From contig JAILLP010000030.1 of NCBI GenBank assembly GCA_024693065.1, positions 182,593-246,592 on the forward strand: DNA of 64,000 bases. The letters are read 5' to 3'. This document shows, piece by piece, positions 43,701 to 53,458 of this stretch. The translations under genes were made by a program, and so were the position numbers. The stretch is from Paludibacteraceae bacterium. GTDB lineage: Bacteria > Bacteroidota > Bacteroidia > Bacteroidales > Paludibacteraceae. How positions within the stretch are numbered: the stretch's first letter is position 1; each line of letters starts with the position of its first letter. Below the pieces are notes generated by a model. It did no database searches and was not told the DNA's origin. It saw only the letters and a list, made by a program, of their open reading frames with translations.

Positions 43701-46700
43701 TCACGTGAGGGATTTGGCTACGGGTGCGACGGGAACGGATTCTTTCCGCGTCAATGTGTTGAGCGTGGATGTGGATAGTGTGGGCGTCGGCAATTCAGTT
43801 GTCTTGTTCGCTAGGGGAGGCGTCTCTTATGAGTGGTCAACCCAAGAAACTACTCCTTCCATTACGGTTCCTAAAACGTCGGATCTCACACAATACGAGG
43901 TGAAAATCACGGATGAATTTGGCAAGGTATGTAAGCGTGGCATAGATGTTCAGAAACCTTCTATCCCTGCTGGAAGTATCCCTTCTGTGACGATCACAGG
44001 TACGCCTATCGTTTGTATGGGTGATACAGTTCTGCTTTCCGCTTCGCTTTCTACTGGCTGTAATTCTTGTTCATTCCAATGGGTGAACAACCGCACTTAT
44101 ACCACACCGAATATCGTGATTGTGCCAAAACATAGCGAAACCTATACGGTGAATGTGTTTGACCCTACCACAGAACGTGAGTACACCGCCTCTTACCGTG
44201 TTGAGGTTATGAAGGCTAAGTTGACTTCCATGATAGATGGCGGGGCTGTGACGTTGTCCGCTTCTGGTGGTACGTCTTATTTGTGGAGCAATGGTGCGAC
44301 CACTTCTTCGATTAATTTCCTTTTGCCTGCGAATGTGGATACTGCCTTTTCTGTTGTCATCACGAATGGCGCGGTTAGCTGCGAAAAAACAATTACCGTT
44401 CCGGATCTATATAAGCAGGATAACCTGAATATTAGAGTGGATGGTGAGACGGAAATTTGTCCTAATTCATCAACGACCTTGACGGTTATGATAGGAAACG
44501 ATGATTCTTATTATGATGATTTCGAGGTTAGATGGAAGGGCTTCCCTAATGCTGGACGATCTATTACGGTTACGCCAGCTATGTCTCAGGAGTATAAGGC
44601 ATTTGTTTACCATGTTCCAACGGGTAAGCTCTACTCAACGTTGCTCGCAAAGGTGGCTGTCCTGGAAAGCTGTCAGGGTGGCGGTGGTGACACCATTCCT
44701 GTGGATCCTTTTGTCCCTGAATGTGGTGACCTGGATTTGAGCGATACTGCTTATATGATGACGAACGGGCAACCTGCTATCTTAGTACCGTTACCTGCAC
44801 CTGATTCTGTAAATGTTTTCCTTTCAGGTAACTATCAGGCTACTATTCCTGAGCCTGGAAAAACATATGAGATTTATTTGTCCGAAAACACATCTCTTTA
44901 TATCCATTCGAATGTGCCTACCTCTCTCAAGATGGAAACGTATGATGGTACGTTGATTTTGGATGGCTCGGGACCTTTCACCTTCGAAAGAAGAAAAACG
45001 GCAGGGAAATTCTTCTCAATGAGTAAAACTTCTCGATTAATCGTGAACACTGGAACGGTCGTGACTATAGTCTCTAATGAGAAAAATGATAATACTGGAG
45101 AACCTGCCAAAATGAACCAGCAATCCAGATTATATAACCGTGGTATTATTACTACTATCGGAAGGTTTAAGATGCTCAATTATTCTCGTTTGGTGAATAT
45201 GGGTTCTTTCCTATCTTCTTCTAGCTTGCAAATCGCTGATCCGGATTGTAAGATCACAAACTATAATTTGATCGATTATGATCGTGTGACTTCTATTGAT
45301 CATGCTACAAATCAGATGTTCTCTTTGGAAGCGGGATCAGTTACGAAATTCAGAAAAATTAGTAATGTCAAACCTCAATCTAATGACGCCTCTATTGTGC
45401 CTTTCTGTGGAAGTGGATGTATTCGTGTTACAGGAGAGGTTAGTGGTGTCAACGTAAATAAAATTGTGGGACCTTCTGTTAATGTATGTTTGCAGGGTGC
45501 GAGTGAGTCATCGGACGGTAAATGGAACTGGAACAATGGCAACCTTAGCACGAACTGCTCGGGTTGTGGTATGAGCGTGACACCGGTTAGCAAGGTTATT
45601 TGTGATACTGTAATGAATACGAATGTCGCTCGTCTCGAAGCGTATGTTAAGGGTGGAAGCGGTTCTTACGTTTACAATTGGTTGGATCCGTCTTCTCAAC
45701 TAGATACGATGTATGTGGGCGGTATGTTGTATCCTATCACTACTTCCGTTACTATTCCAACTCCTTTGACGAGCGATTATACGGTGACTCGTAGATTGGT
45801 TGTCCGTGATCTCAATAACGCTTCTATGGTCGATACGGTGAGCGTTTCTTATTCGGTTCGCCTGTGTGGCTCTGGTGCGATCCCTACTGATACTATCGCC
45901 TTTGAGGTGGATGGGGCTGATCACCTTTGTCTCGGTAATAAGGCTAGGTTGAAGGTGCGCTTGGATAATGCGCCTTCGGGTATCATCTCTTACCGTTGGA
46001 GCACGAATGAGAAAACGGATAGAATCGTTGTCTCTCCAACCGAAACGACCACTTATTGGGTTGATGTGATGTGTGCGCGTGGCAATGATACCATCGTTTC
46101 TAGAAAAGAATTCAATATCGTCGTGTCTGACTGTGGTGGTGCGGGTAATTGTGCTTCCGACCTTTGGGTGAATGTAGACCAATACCCGGATTGCGGTGGC
46201 AATGGTGTTGTCTCTGTCTCTTCAACCGATAATGAGGCGTCTCCTTTGAACTCATTCTCCGTGAGATGGTTTGACGCTGAATTGAATCATTTGAGTACTG
46301 GATATTCCTTGTCCAATGTGCCTGCCGGCGATTATTATGTTGAGTTCACGAAGGAGGGTTGTTCTGCCCAAAGAAAAATAAGCTTGCGTTCCGTGGATAA
46401 TCGTGAATTGTCGGGCTTGTTGATGACTACGTATGATTCGATTTCTCCGGAGACCGTTCAGCCTGCTTGCTTTACGGGTAGGAAAATTGCCTCTTCTCAA
46501 GTCTCCTCACTTTCTGAGGACTTGTCCTTGATTAATGCGAACTATGTGGTATGGACTGGATTTATCACGCCTCCGTGTGATGGTAAATATGTCTTCCAAA
46601 CCAATACTACTCATGGTAACTTGTTTATTGATAATGTGATGCGCATATCTAATAACGGCACGCTTTCTGATTCAATCTATTTGAATGCGGGTAAATCTTA

Positions 46701-47889
46701 TATGTTTGCCTATGTGAAAAAGAGAGATTCTCAGGAGGGTACTGTCGAAGTGAAGTGGACTACACCTTGCGCTGGTGGTAATGTGGAGTCCATCCCTTCA
46801 TGCGCATTGACAGCGGATCCTTTGGTTGGGTTGACAGTGTTGATGAAGAAAGAATCGGATATCCCAGCGCTGGTTTCCTTGCTGGAGGATTGCGACAGCG
46901 TCGCTTGTCCTGAACCTGCTGTGAAGGTGGAACCTCTTCGCCAAATCTGTAAGGCGGGTTCTTCCGTGACACTCTCCGCCTATGTGCCAGGCGCCTCTTA
47001 CCAATGGCGTGTTGTGGGTAATAATAGTGTTATCAGCAACCAGTCTTCGATTTCTGTGAATCATGCTGATTTCTATACGGTGGAAATCACTTCATGGTGT
47101 GGCTCGAAAGTGAAGAAGGATTTCTCGGTTCAAGCCCTCTCCACGAAAGATGTCATAGCCACTGCATCCACGGATGCCGCTTGTCATGGCTCTTCCGTGA
47201 GGTTGAATGCTACAGGTGGTTCTTCTTATAGCTGGACTCCTTCTGAAGGCTTAAGTGACGCTTCTTCCGCTTCTCCGACGTTGGTCGCTGATCGTTCCAT
47301 GACCTATACGGTTAAGGTCATCACCGCTGGCGGTTGTGTCGTTACGAAGTCGGTGGACGTTAATGTTAAGGATCCATTTGACTTTGATGTGGTCCAAGAG
47401 TTCGAGGAGTGCAATGGCTCAAAGGTTCAAATGCGTGCGGATGGAGCGGATGAATATTACTGGTATCCTTCGGATGGTTTGTCTTGTGTCAGATGCTCCG
47501 TTACGGATGTCGTGTTGGGCTTCGATGAAAAGACTTATACGGTTGAGGGTATGAAAGATGGTTGTGTGCTGAAAAAGAATGTCATAGTCCGTCCTTTGCT
47601 TAAACAAAGTGATCTGGATTTCTCTTTCGAATCTGCAACTCAATGTGGTGTTGTGTTGACTGCCTCTGACATGGGCCCTAGGGTTTCATATCGTTGGAGT
47701 GTGGAGGCTAATCCGAATCTCGATGTGGAGGGCCAGTCTGTCACATTATACTTCCCTTCCGATGGCGACTATAAGGTTACGTTGACGGTTAAGAGAAATG
47801 ATTGCGATGAGTCTTCGGTTGTTTCGTTGACAAAGACTGTGACTGTCAATGGATGTAATCCTTGCAACCCTTGTGTAGTGGAACATTAA
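40744..47889 (+). CDS. Giant secreted Ig-like, solenoid and PA14 protein (2381 residues)
   Basis: The protein has a signal peptide (VLQVLIFLSSLCCLQNLYAQ). Residues about 25-270 form a beta-solenoid-like module (KVLFLNQSGTYSFHLNGGSV, INIVGAGLRIDG) closing in CQGCSG, followed by 14 glycines. Many Ig-like repeats come next (CxGD...LSA...YxWSNG). A second copy of the solenoid-like module lies at about 1326-1605 and ends in CSGCG. After more Ig-like units there is a PA14-type domain (about 1890-2012: WTGFITPPCDGKYVFQTNTT, YVKKRDSQEGTVEVKW), three further Ig-like units and a tail NPCNPCVVEH. No T9SS sorting domain is visible. It heads the block of RHS-like genes, 23 bp before the next. A structural or glycan-binding role outside the inner membrane is likely. 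Confidence 0.82.
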   Translation: MNKRVLQVLIFLSSLCCLQNLYAQCATDPGDKEVSMFSSSSLLYANSGNQPIQVASGKVLFLNQSGTYSFHLNGGSVVADGPGEYFFTTECTFNNAWLYVNEGAKVTILGGLQNGLSFVNRGELTILTPSNKEPVVNFNSDAYVINAGTINIVGAGLRIDGAYSNLSLVNVDRDMWLNSNKLVCLANHSIMNVGGSSHLNSPIRGDGGCLHSVGTISKVSNFVANNGLITPYGDLTYICTETGFSGEFHYVEGASENKSGGAVLQNHCQGCSGGGGGGGGGGGGGGDVGGGDDDFTYGILIYGDTIICQNSSTSLGVNVQGKPGAQYTYRWVKVVDEKEIEVAAESGASRLTVYPTEMTKYRVYVTENGTKLIGSRDIVVKVLTASAFLSKENDAVIVSASKADSYLWNTGAKTPYISVPLSENERTYSVDLTIGGKTCTANVVVNNLNDKYDNHKPLQVLIDGPASVCPGSDIVLRSIVSGGSGHYSYEWNTGAVTDSIVDGATISSDYCVKVTDLDLGLVKYACSHVSVPSMQVISNEMGVITYMLDGVVKTINKVPADSTVHVWVENGQMCKLKLYGGVGDTTPIIDTVIVPPYIPFVVVTKDGDTLSSTNDTIYICKGDVVTLSAADDSQDHTYQWLGLNSTSKSVEVSPNSTTTYVLTVSNSDGSFHKVAKKTIVVRRIYSVVLSTETQTKAILQGAGGSKYVWKYENVSDPTSDKTYMGNPFVVDYPAGFDTCLLIVDDVCFDTIFFSNKTDKVEIVDGSGSKDNKAYLCLNAEADSVDLSASVSVEGGSLSYAWYKNDLLISTNASIRVKDEVTTEYKVVVTDLNSGKKMTATKTVIVMSAKINKQNDLTAQLVATGGGDYAWSNGGNTQSIEVPANVAGSYTVNVTRDGHQCSAVVNVQPGVVTVPDTIAVVIIPDDGPGSSSSRTNTSLCEGESITLKAGEINGSGRYAYSWNIADETQNHTSQITVSPVESKTYVVHVRDLATGATGTDSFRVNVLSVDVDSVGVGNSVVLFARGGVSYEWSTQETTPSITVPKTSDLTQYEVKITDEFGKVCKRGIDVQKPSIPAGSIPSVTITGTPIVCMGDTVLLSASLSTGCNSCSFQWVNNRTYTTPNIVIVPKHSETYTVNVFDPTTEREYTASYRVEVMKAKLTSMIDGGAVTLSASGGTSYLWSNGATTSSINFLLPANVDTAFSVVITNGAVSCEKTITVPDLYKQDNLNIRVDGETEICPNSSTTLTVMIGNDDSYYDDFEVRWKGFPNAGRSITVTPAMSQEYKAFVYHVPTGKLYSTLLAKVAVLESCQGGGGDTIPVDPFVPECGDLDLSDTAYMMTNGQPAILVPLPAPDSVNVFLSGNYQATIPEPGKTYEIYLSENTSLYIHSNVPTSLKMETYDGTLILDGSGPFTFERRKTAGKFFSMSKTSRLIVNTGTVVTIVSNEKNDNTGEPAKMNQQSRLYNRGIITTIGRFKMLNYSRLVNMGSFLSSSSLQIADPDCKITNYNLIDYDRVTSIDHATNQMFSLEAGSVTKFRKISNVKPQSNDASIVPFCGSGCIRVTGEVSGVNVNKIVGPSVNVCLQGASESSDGKWNWNNGNLSTNCSGCGMSVTPVSKVICDTVMNTNVARLEAYVKGGSGSYVYNWLDPSSQLDTMYVGGMLYPITTSVTIPTPLTSDYTVTRRLVVRDLNNASMVDTVSVSYSVRLCGSGAIPTDTIAFEVDGADHLCLGNKARLKVRLDNAPSGIISYRWSTNEKTDRIVVSPTETTTYWVDVMCARGNDTIVSRKEFNIVVSDCGGAGNCASDLWVNVDQYPDCGGNGVVSVSSTDNEASPLNSFSVRWFDAELNHLSTGYSLSNVPAGDYYVEFTKEGCSAQRKISLRSVDNRELSGLLMTTYDSISPETVQPACFTGRKIASSQVSSLSEDLSLINANYVVWTGFITPPCDGKYVFQTNTTHGNLFIDNVMRISNNGTLSDSIYLNAGKSYMFAYVKKRDSQEGTVEVKWTTPCAGGNVESIPSCALTADPLVGLTVLMKKESDIPALVSLLEDCDSVACPEPAVKVEPLRQICKAGSSVTLSAYVPGASYQWRVVGNNSVISNQSSISVNHADFYTVEITSWCGSKVKKDFSVQALSTKDVIATASTDAACHGSSVRLNATGGSSYSWTPSEGLSDASSASPTLVADRSMTYTVKVITAGGCVVTKSVDVNVKDPFDFDVVQEFEECNGSKVQMRADGADEYYWYPSDGLSCVRCSVTDVVLGFDEKTYTVEGMKDGCVLKKNVIVRPLLKQSDLDFSFESATQCGVVLTASDMGPRVSYRWSVEANPNLDVEGQSVTLYFPSDGDYKVTLTVKRNDCDESSVVSLTKTVTVNGCNPCNPCVVEH
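41560..41601 (+). repeat. Poly-glycine tract of (GGTGGCGGC)-type repeats
   Basis: Fourteen consecutive glycine codons, GGT and GGC, are arranged mostly in 9-bp units. It links the first solenoid-like module to the Ig repeats. Such a G/C-rich microsatellite in AT-leaning DNA is prone to slippage in steps of whole codons. Confidence 0.85.
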
Positions 47890-47912
47890 TAGGTGAAAAA
47901 AACGATAATATT

Positions 47913-50900
47913 ATGATAGACAAGATTAGAAAAAGTTATTGGACAAAAGTTGTCTCGTTTGTGTGGTTGTTTCAGTTGGTGTTCACCCCTTTCCAGGCTT
48001 GGGCGCTGACAGGTGGTCCGACGCAACCTGAATTCGCGACTTTCACCCCATCGGGCGTTGACAATATGGTGGATTTGTTTACGGGTGATTTTAGCTATAA
48101 CATCCCGTTGATGGATGTGGATGGTTACCCGATTAACATTAGTTATTCGTCCGGTATTGGCGTGGAGGATCAGGCTAGTATGGTTGGCTTGGGTTGGACT
48201 TTGAACGCAGGTGGTATCATCAACCGTAATGTCCGTGGTGTCCCTGATGATTTCAATGGAGAAGACCAAATCGTCACGACTACCAATATCAAGCCTTCGT
48301 GGACGGCTTCTGTCGGACTGAATCTGAAACCGGAGATTTTGGGATTTAACGCCGAAGGTGCTTCGAGAGGACTTTCTCTCAGTGGTTCTGTCGCTTATAA
48401 CAACTATACGGGGTTGGCTTTGCAGTCTGGAATCTCCGCATCATTCCGTTTGCCGGGTTTGGGTGATAAGAGCAGCTCATCCTTGGGCTTGGGATTACAA
48501 AATAGTACAGAAAGTGGTTTGTCTATTTCTCCATCGTTTAATCTCTCCAGATATTCCTCGAATAAGATAGGTGATGAAAATGCTACTGTGACATCTAGTC
48601 TTAGCTTCGGTACTGCATTTAATTCTAGAAGTGGCATGAGGGAAATCACGGTCACTCCAACTAGCACATTGGAATGGTCTAACAAACTTCCTGCCAATGA
48701 TAAGAAATTTTCAGCTTGTTTGGGCTCTTCAGTTACTATCCCGCTTAACCCTAGAACTTATGTGCCTCAATTGTCTAATGACATGAATTCTTACTCCGTG
48801 AAGGTGGAGATCGGTACTGGTTTGGAGGCTTTCTTGTTCGCAGGTGAGGAATCCATTGATGGCTCATATAGCAGACAATATATGCCGGAGAAAACGAAAC
48901 GAGCTCCTGCTTATGGCTATCTCTATTCTGATTTGGGTAAGGATAATCCTTACGCTATGCATGATTTCAACAGGGAGAAGGATCAAGCCTACACGGAAAA
49001 TCTCCCTGCCATCGCTTTGACTCAAATGACTTATGATACTTATACGGCTTCGGGACAGGGTGTCACGGGTATGTTCAGACCTTTCCGTGACGTCAGCAGG
49101 GTGTATGACCCAGTTGTGGAAAACCGCTCGGGAAATGGTGCCGTGGGTGTTGATATCTCTGGAGCTAATTTGTTTAAGGCGGGTGTTAACCTGTCGGGCG
49201 GCTTCGACCGCTCGTATTCAGGTAGGTGGACCAGCAATAACGAGCCTTTCTCGAAAACATCTTTCCATTCTTCGGAACCTGGTAATTTGTATGAGAAGGT
49301 TTATTTTAAAACCTCGGGCGATTTCTCGGTGTACGATGATGAATATTATGATCTGATGTGTGGCGTGAGCCCTGTGCGTTTTAATATTAATCAGGAGGGC
49401 GCCTTGAATTCTTTCTCGCTTTCCGGCAGATCTTCTGCCTCTCCAAGAAATGTTCCCGGATCTTCCGTCTCTCCTAGAGAAATTAAAAGAGAGGCGAGGG
49501 CTAAGCGTAATTCAACTATGACCTACTTGACTGCTAAGGAAGCTTCGCTCGTCGGTCTCAATAAGGAAATGGATCTTTACGAGATGAAAACGGACGGCTC
49601 GTACGAAAAGAATATGGTGCATATGAAAAGATATGGGCAAGACGGTAGAAAACCTCATCATATCTCTGAAATTACAGTGACCCGCCCTGATGGCACCCGT
49701 TATGTCTATGGCGACCAAATCTATAACTTCGTCCAGAAAGAGGTGACGTTTAATGTTGGTGAAGTGGATCAGACTGTTTTGAAACAGACTAATGGTGCTA
49801 TGGTTCCGTTTGATCCGAACGACGCTTCTGAAAATAATACGAAGGGCGATGATCATTACTACAATTGCAATGTGTTGCCTCCTTATGCCAGCGGTTATCA
49901 ATTGTCCGCATACCTCTCTCCTGATTATGTGGATGTGACTGGCGATGGCCCTACTCCTGACGATTTGGGTTCGTATGCAAAAATCAACTATGCGAGATTG
50001 TACGGTGGTGACGTTAATCAAAGTTCCTACTATAAGTGGAGAACTCCGTATCAATGTAATCGGGCTAATTTCATAGATAGATTCAAGAGTTCTAACAAGG
50101 ATAACAAGGCTTCTTATCTCTATGGAGAGAAGGAAATCAAATATATCCACTCGATTGAGTCCAAAAACCATGTGGCGATGTTCTTCTATTCTCCTAGATA
50201 TGATGCGTTTGAAGCTAAGGCCGAAATGCTTGGTCCTAATAACAATCAGATTCAAGGTGAGAAGTGTTTGATGAAGTTGGATTCAATTTCCTTGTATGTT
50301 AATGACGCCGCTTTTAAGGCTGCGCTTAAATCTGGTTCCTTGAGAACTCTGACCCCTGTTCAAACCGTCGTGTTCAGCTACGATTATAGCTTGTGTAAGC
50401 ATAACCCTGCATTTAAGGCTGAACCAAACTATAATGGCAATGGAGATGGTAAGTTGACGTTGACGTCCATCGCCTTCAAGTATTTCGATTCTAAAAAGGC
50501 GCAGATGAGCCCTTATGAATTCACCTACGGTTTCAATCCGGATTACAATACGCATGCGATGAATCGTTGGGGTTCTTATACGAGACATGTGGATCTCGAT
50601 AATCCATATGTTTCTCAGAAGGCGGAAGATCTAGATGCACTGAATCAGGATGTCGCCGCTTGGACCCTCTCCCAAATCAAGTCGCCGACCGGTGGTGTTA
50701 TCAAGGTGCAGTATGAGTCTGACGATTATGCGTTCGTACAGGATAAACGCGCTACCCAGATGGTTAAGATCCTTGGTGTGGGTTTTTGGAATGACCGTTT
50801 TAAGCCTAATAGCATATTTGCTGATATGGAGGAGGGCTATGATGCTGTCTTTGTGAGTGCTCAGGCTACGGATAAGGATGATTTCGGCCGCAGATATTTG

Positions 50901-53414
50901 CCTGCAGGTAAGAGTCCTATTAGAACGAGTGGTGTTAGAATCGGTGCCACCACCAAAGACTTGGACGTTGAGGTGTTCTTCAAGTTCCTCACCTGCTTAA
51001 GACCTGGAAACCAGGCAGAGGAGTATGTCAATGGATATGCTCATGTCATAGATTATGATTATAGCCCTGTTTCTGGTATCGGTTGCTTGAAGTTCCGTCG
51101 GGAGCAAATCGGCGACCATGGAGATCCTATCCTTCCAATGCAGAAGGCGGCTATCCAGTATATCCGTCTTAATAAGCCTGAATATTACCTGCAAAAGCAT
51201 TATGACGAGAATAGCAATGATTTTGTCACGCTGCTGCGCAAAATGCTTGGTAACGTCAATGACTTGGCTTCCATCGCTGTGGGTGTGGAAAGAGTCATTT
51301 ATAACAAGGGTTGTTGCCGAACTATTCGCCCTGAGAATTCTTATCTTAGATTGTGCAACCCGAATTATTGTCAAAAGGGTGGTGGACTCCGTGTTAAGCA
51401 GATTACCATCGATGATAATTGGGGCTCGATGAAGCAGGGTTTGTTGGGTGGTTCCTCGAGAGATCAGGAGAATTTCACATACGGACAAACTTACACTTAT
51501 ACCAAAATCGCCGATGGAAGTGACCCTGGTATCGAGAAGGGTACCGTGATCAGTAGTGGTGTCGCTTCGTATGAGCCTTCGACTGGTATCGAGGAGTGCG
51601 CAATGCGCTCTCCGGATATATACAATGAAAAGGTGTGTATGGCTCCTGACAACCAGTTCGTGGTCGAAAAACCTTATGGCGAATCCTATATGCCGGCTCC
51701 TTCGGTTGGCTATAGCCAAGTGACGGTTACGCCGCTGAAACATGAGGGCGTCACCCGTACAGCGACGGGTTGTGTCGTCAATGAGTTCTATACCGCTAAG
51801 GATTTCCCTGTGTCTATTTCGGCAATCGGTATTGACCGTAAGCCATATAAGATAAATCCTGTGATAAGCGTGTTGTCTAAAAGTAATGATAATCGTGTGG
51901 TCGTTAGCCAAAGCTATGCTGTTGAACTTAACGATATGCACGGTAAACAAAAGTCTCAGAAAGTTTATGCGGAGAATAGCAATGTGCCTATCTCTTCCGT
52001 GGAGTATTTCTATAAGAAGAACAGATCTAATTCCTTGCTGAATGAGATTACTTCCATCTCCAAGGACGGAAAGGTCAAAGAAAATGCGAAAGCGGGTCTG
52101 GAAATCGATATGGTCTTCGACGAGAGGGAAAGTGTTTCCCTTTCTATGGACTTTGGCCTCGCTTTGGATATTGATGCTTCCATGCTGGGTATGTTCCCGT
52201 TGATCGCTCCTTCCGGTTGGCCTTCTGTAAGTACCGATTATGCGCGTTACCGCTCCATCGCTTGTACGAAGGTGGTTACTCGCTATGGTATCTTGGATAA
52301 GGTGGTGGCTAAGGACCTCGGTTCTAATGTCGAAACGACCAATATGGCGTGGGACGACGAGACGGGCGAGGTGCTCCTCACCCGTACGGTGAACGAGTTC
52401 AACGATTCTATTTACTCCTTCAAATTGCCTTCCCATTGGGTGGAGTCGGGTATGGCTCCTGCCTACCAGAATGTGGCATACGAGGCGCAGAATGTTAGGT
52501 TCGACAATTGTGCGAACGCATCTAACTTCTTCTGCGTGGGCGATGAGTTGTTGGTGAAGAACTCGAACGAGACTGATCTGGATAAGAAAGATAATGAGTC
52601 GGTAAAGGTTTGGGTGAAATCGGTTGACCCTGCCAACAACAAAGTGACGGTGGTCGATGAGGAGGGTTACACGGATTATTCCGGTAGCTATGACGTGAAG
52701 GTGCTCCGCTCTGGTCACCGTAACCAACAAAGCGTCCCTGTCGAGTCTTTGACCCTCATGTCGAACCCGATCAAGAACGGCAAGCTGGAGTTCAAGGATG
52801 TGGTGGATGCCGGTGCCGTGGAGTATGAGTCTAATTGGGGTGAGATGCTCTGTGAACAATATAGCGCGACGAACGAGTCGGATATCCCTCAAAATCCGTT
52901 CCTGACGGGCGAGATGGGTAACTACCGCGTGAAGCGTTCTTGGGTTTACCAGACGCCTCGTACGCAGTCTGACTTGAACCGCAATACGAATATCCGTCGT
53001 GACGGTGTCTACAAATCCTTCTCTTCCTTCTATCAGAACCCGGCCCAAAACAGGGTGAAGAACTGGGAAAAGGTGGAGGATGGATGGACCTTCGCGTCCG
53101 AGGTCACCAAATTCAGTCCTTTCGGCTTCGAGATGGAGAACCGCGACGCCTTGGACCGCTATTCCGCCGCTATGTATGGCTATAATTCCACGTTGCCGGT
53201 GGCGGTCTCCGCTAACTCGCGCTATACGCAGTTGGGTGTGATCAACTTCGAGGATGTTGAGCTGAACAGTGATGATTATGCGCCGCACTTCTCTTTCGAT
53301 GGCACAAAAGAACATCTGGACGGAGACAACTCCCATACGGGCGATAAGAGTATCAGGGTGGGAAATAAAGAGAATGTCTCCACCGAGTTCCTCCTTGTCC
53401 CATGCGCGGAATAA
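47913..53414 (+). CDS. RHS-family N-terminal protein, truncated at its C-terminus
   Basis: This 1833-residue protein has a signal peptide (VVSFVWLFQLVFTPFQAWA). Its start then matches the large Bacteroidota RHS/YD-type proteins: PSGVDNMVDLFTGDFSYNIP, YSSGIGVEDQASMVGLGWTL and INRNVRGVPDDFNG. The body is beta-rich, as in SpvB/TcdB-type shells, with sections such as EITVTRPDGTRYVYGDQIYN and DTYTASGQGVTGMFRPFRD. It stops soon after VINFEDVELN and SHTGDKSIRVGNKENVS, which look like the first strands of a carbohydrate-binding-like domain, and the rest is absent. The missing portion appears at the end of the protein encoded at 54142-56283. The start at 47913 is preferred over an upstream frame overlapping the previous gene. 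No T9SS tail is seen. Confidence 0.82.
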   Translation: MIDKIRKSYWTKVVSFVWLFQLVFTPFQAWALTGGPTQPEFATFTPSGVDNMVDLFTGDFSYNIPLMDVDGYPINISYSSGIGVEDQASMVGLGWTLNAGGIINRNVRGVPDDFNGEDQIVTTTNIKPSWTASVGLNLKPEILGFNAEGASRGLSLSGSVAYNNYTGLALQSGISASFRLPGLGDKSSSSLGLGLQNSTESGLSISPSFNLSRYSSNKIGDENATVTSSLSFGTAFNSRSGMREITVTPTSTLEWSNKLPANDKKFSACLGSSVTIPLNPRTYVPQLSNDMNSYSVKVEIGTGLEAFLFAGEESIDGSYSRQYMPEKTKRAPAYGYLYSDLGKDNPYAMHDFNREKDQAYTENLPAIALTQMTYDTYTASGQGVTGMFRPFRDVSRVYDPVVENRSGNGAVGVDISGANLFKAGVNLSGGFDRSYSGRWTSNNEPFSKTSFHSSEPGNLYEKVYFKTSGDFSVYDDEYYDLMCGVSPVRFNINQEGALNSFSLSGRSSASPRNVPGSSVSPREIKREARAKRNSTMTYLTAKEASLVGLNKEMDLYEMKTDGSYEKNMVHMKRYGQDGRKPHHISEITVTRPDGTRYVYGDQIYNFVQKEVTFNVGEVDQTVLKQTNGAMVPFDPNDASENNTKGDDHYYNCNVLPPYASGYQLSAYLSPDYVDVTGDGPTPDDLGSYAKINYARLYGGDVNQSSYYKWRTPYQCNRANFIDRFKSSNKDNKASYLYGEKEIKYIHSIESKNHVAMFFYSPRYDAFEAKAEMLGPNNNQIQGEKCLMKLDSISLYVNDAAFKAALKSGSLRTLTPVQTVVFSYDYSLCKHNPAFKAEPNYNGNGDGKLTLTSIAFKYFDSKKAQMSPYEFTYGFNPDYNTHAMNRWGSYTRHVDLDNPYVSQKAEDLDALNQDVAAWTLSQIKSPTGGVIKVQYESDDYAFVQDKRATQMVKILGVGFWNDRFKPNSIFADMEEGYDAVFVSAQATDKDDFGRRYLPAGKSPIRTSGVRIGATTKDLDVEVFFKFLTCLRPGNQAEEYVNGYAHVIDYDYSPVSGIGCLKFRREQIGDHGDPILPMQKAAIQYIRLNKPEYYLQKHYDENSNDFVTLLRKMLGNVNDLASIAVGVERVIYNKGCCRTIRPENSYLRLCNPNYCQKGGGLRVKQITIDDNWGSMKQGLLGGSSRDQENFTYGQTYTYTKIADGSDPGIEKGTVISSGVASYEPSTGIEECAMRSPDIYNEKVCMAPDNQFVVEKPYGESYMPAPSVGYSQVTVTPLKHEGVTRTATGCVVNEFYTAKDFPVSISAIGIDRKPYKINPVISVLSKSNDNRVVVSQSYAVELNDMHGKQKSQKVYAENSNVPISSVEYFYKKNRSNSLLNEITSISKDGKVKENAKAGLEIDMVFDERESVSLSMDFGLALDIDASMLGMFPLIAPSGWPSVSTDYARYRSIACTKVVTRYGILDKVVAKDLGSNVETTNMAWDDETGEVLLTRTVNEFNDSIYSFKLPSHWVESGMAPAYQNVAYEAQNVRFDNCANASNFFCVGDELLVKNSNETDLDKKDNESVKVWVKSVDPANNKVTVVDEEGYTDYSGSYDVKVLRSGHRNQQSVPVESLTLMSNPIKNGKLEFKDVVDAGAVEYESNWGEMLCEQYSATNESDIPQNPFLTGEMGNYRVKRSWVYQTPRTQSDLNRNTNIRRDGVYKSFSSFYQNPAQNRVKNWEKVEDGWTFASEVTKFSPFGFEMENRDALDRYSAAMYGYNSTLPVAVSANSRYTQLGVINFEDVELNSDDYAPHFSFDGTKEHLDGDNSHTGDKSIRVGNKENVSTEFLLVPCAE

Positions 53415-53458
53415 AAATGTAATTTCATTAATTGGTATAATCGTAAAAATTCAGGAAT

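Noticed and set aside
50997..53336. 779-codon open frame on the minus strand
   Set aside because: It lies wholly opposite the RHS-family gene, has no protein-like composition (rich in R, H, I, T) and no promoter; it is a codon-usage shadow.
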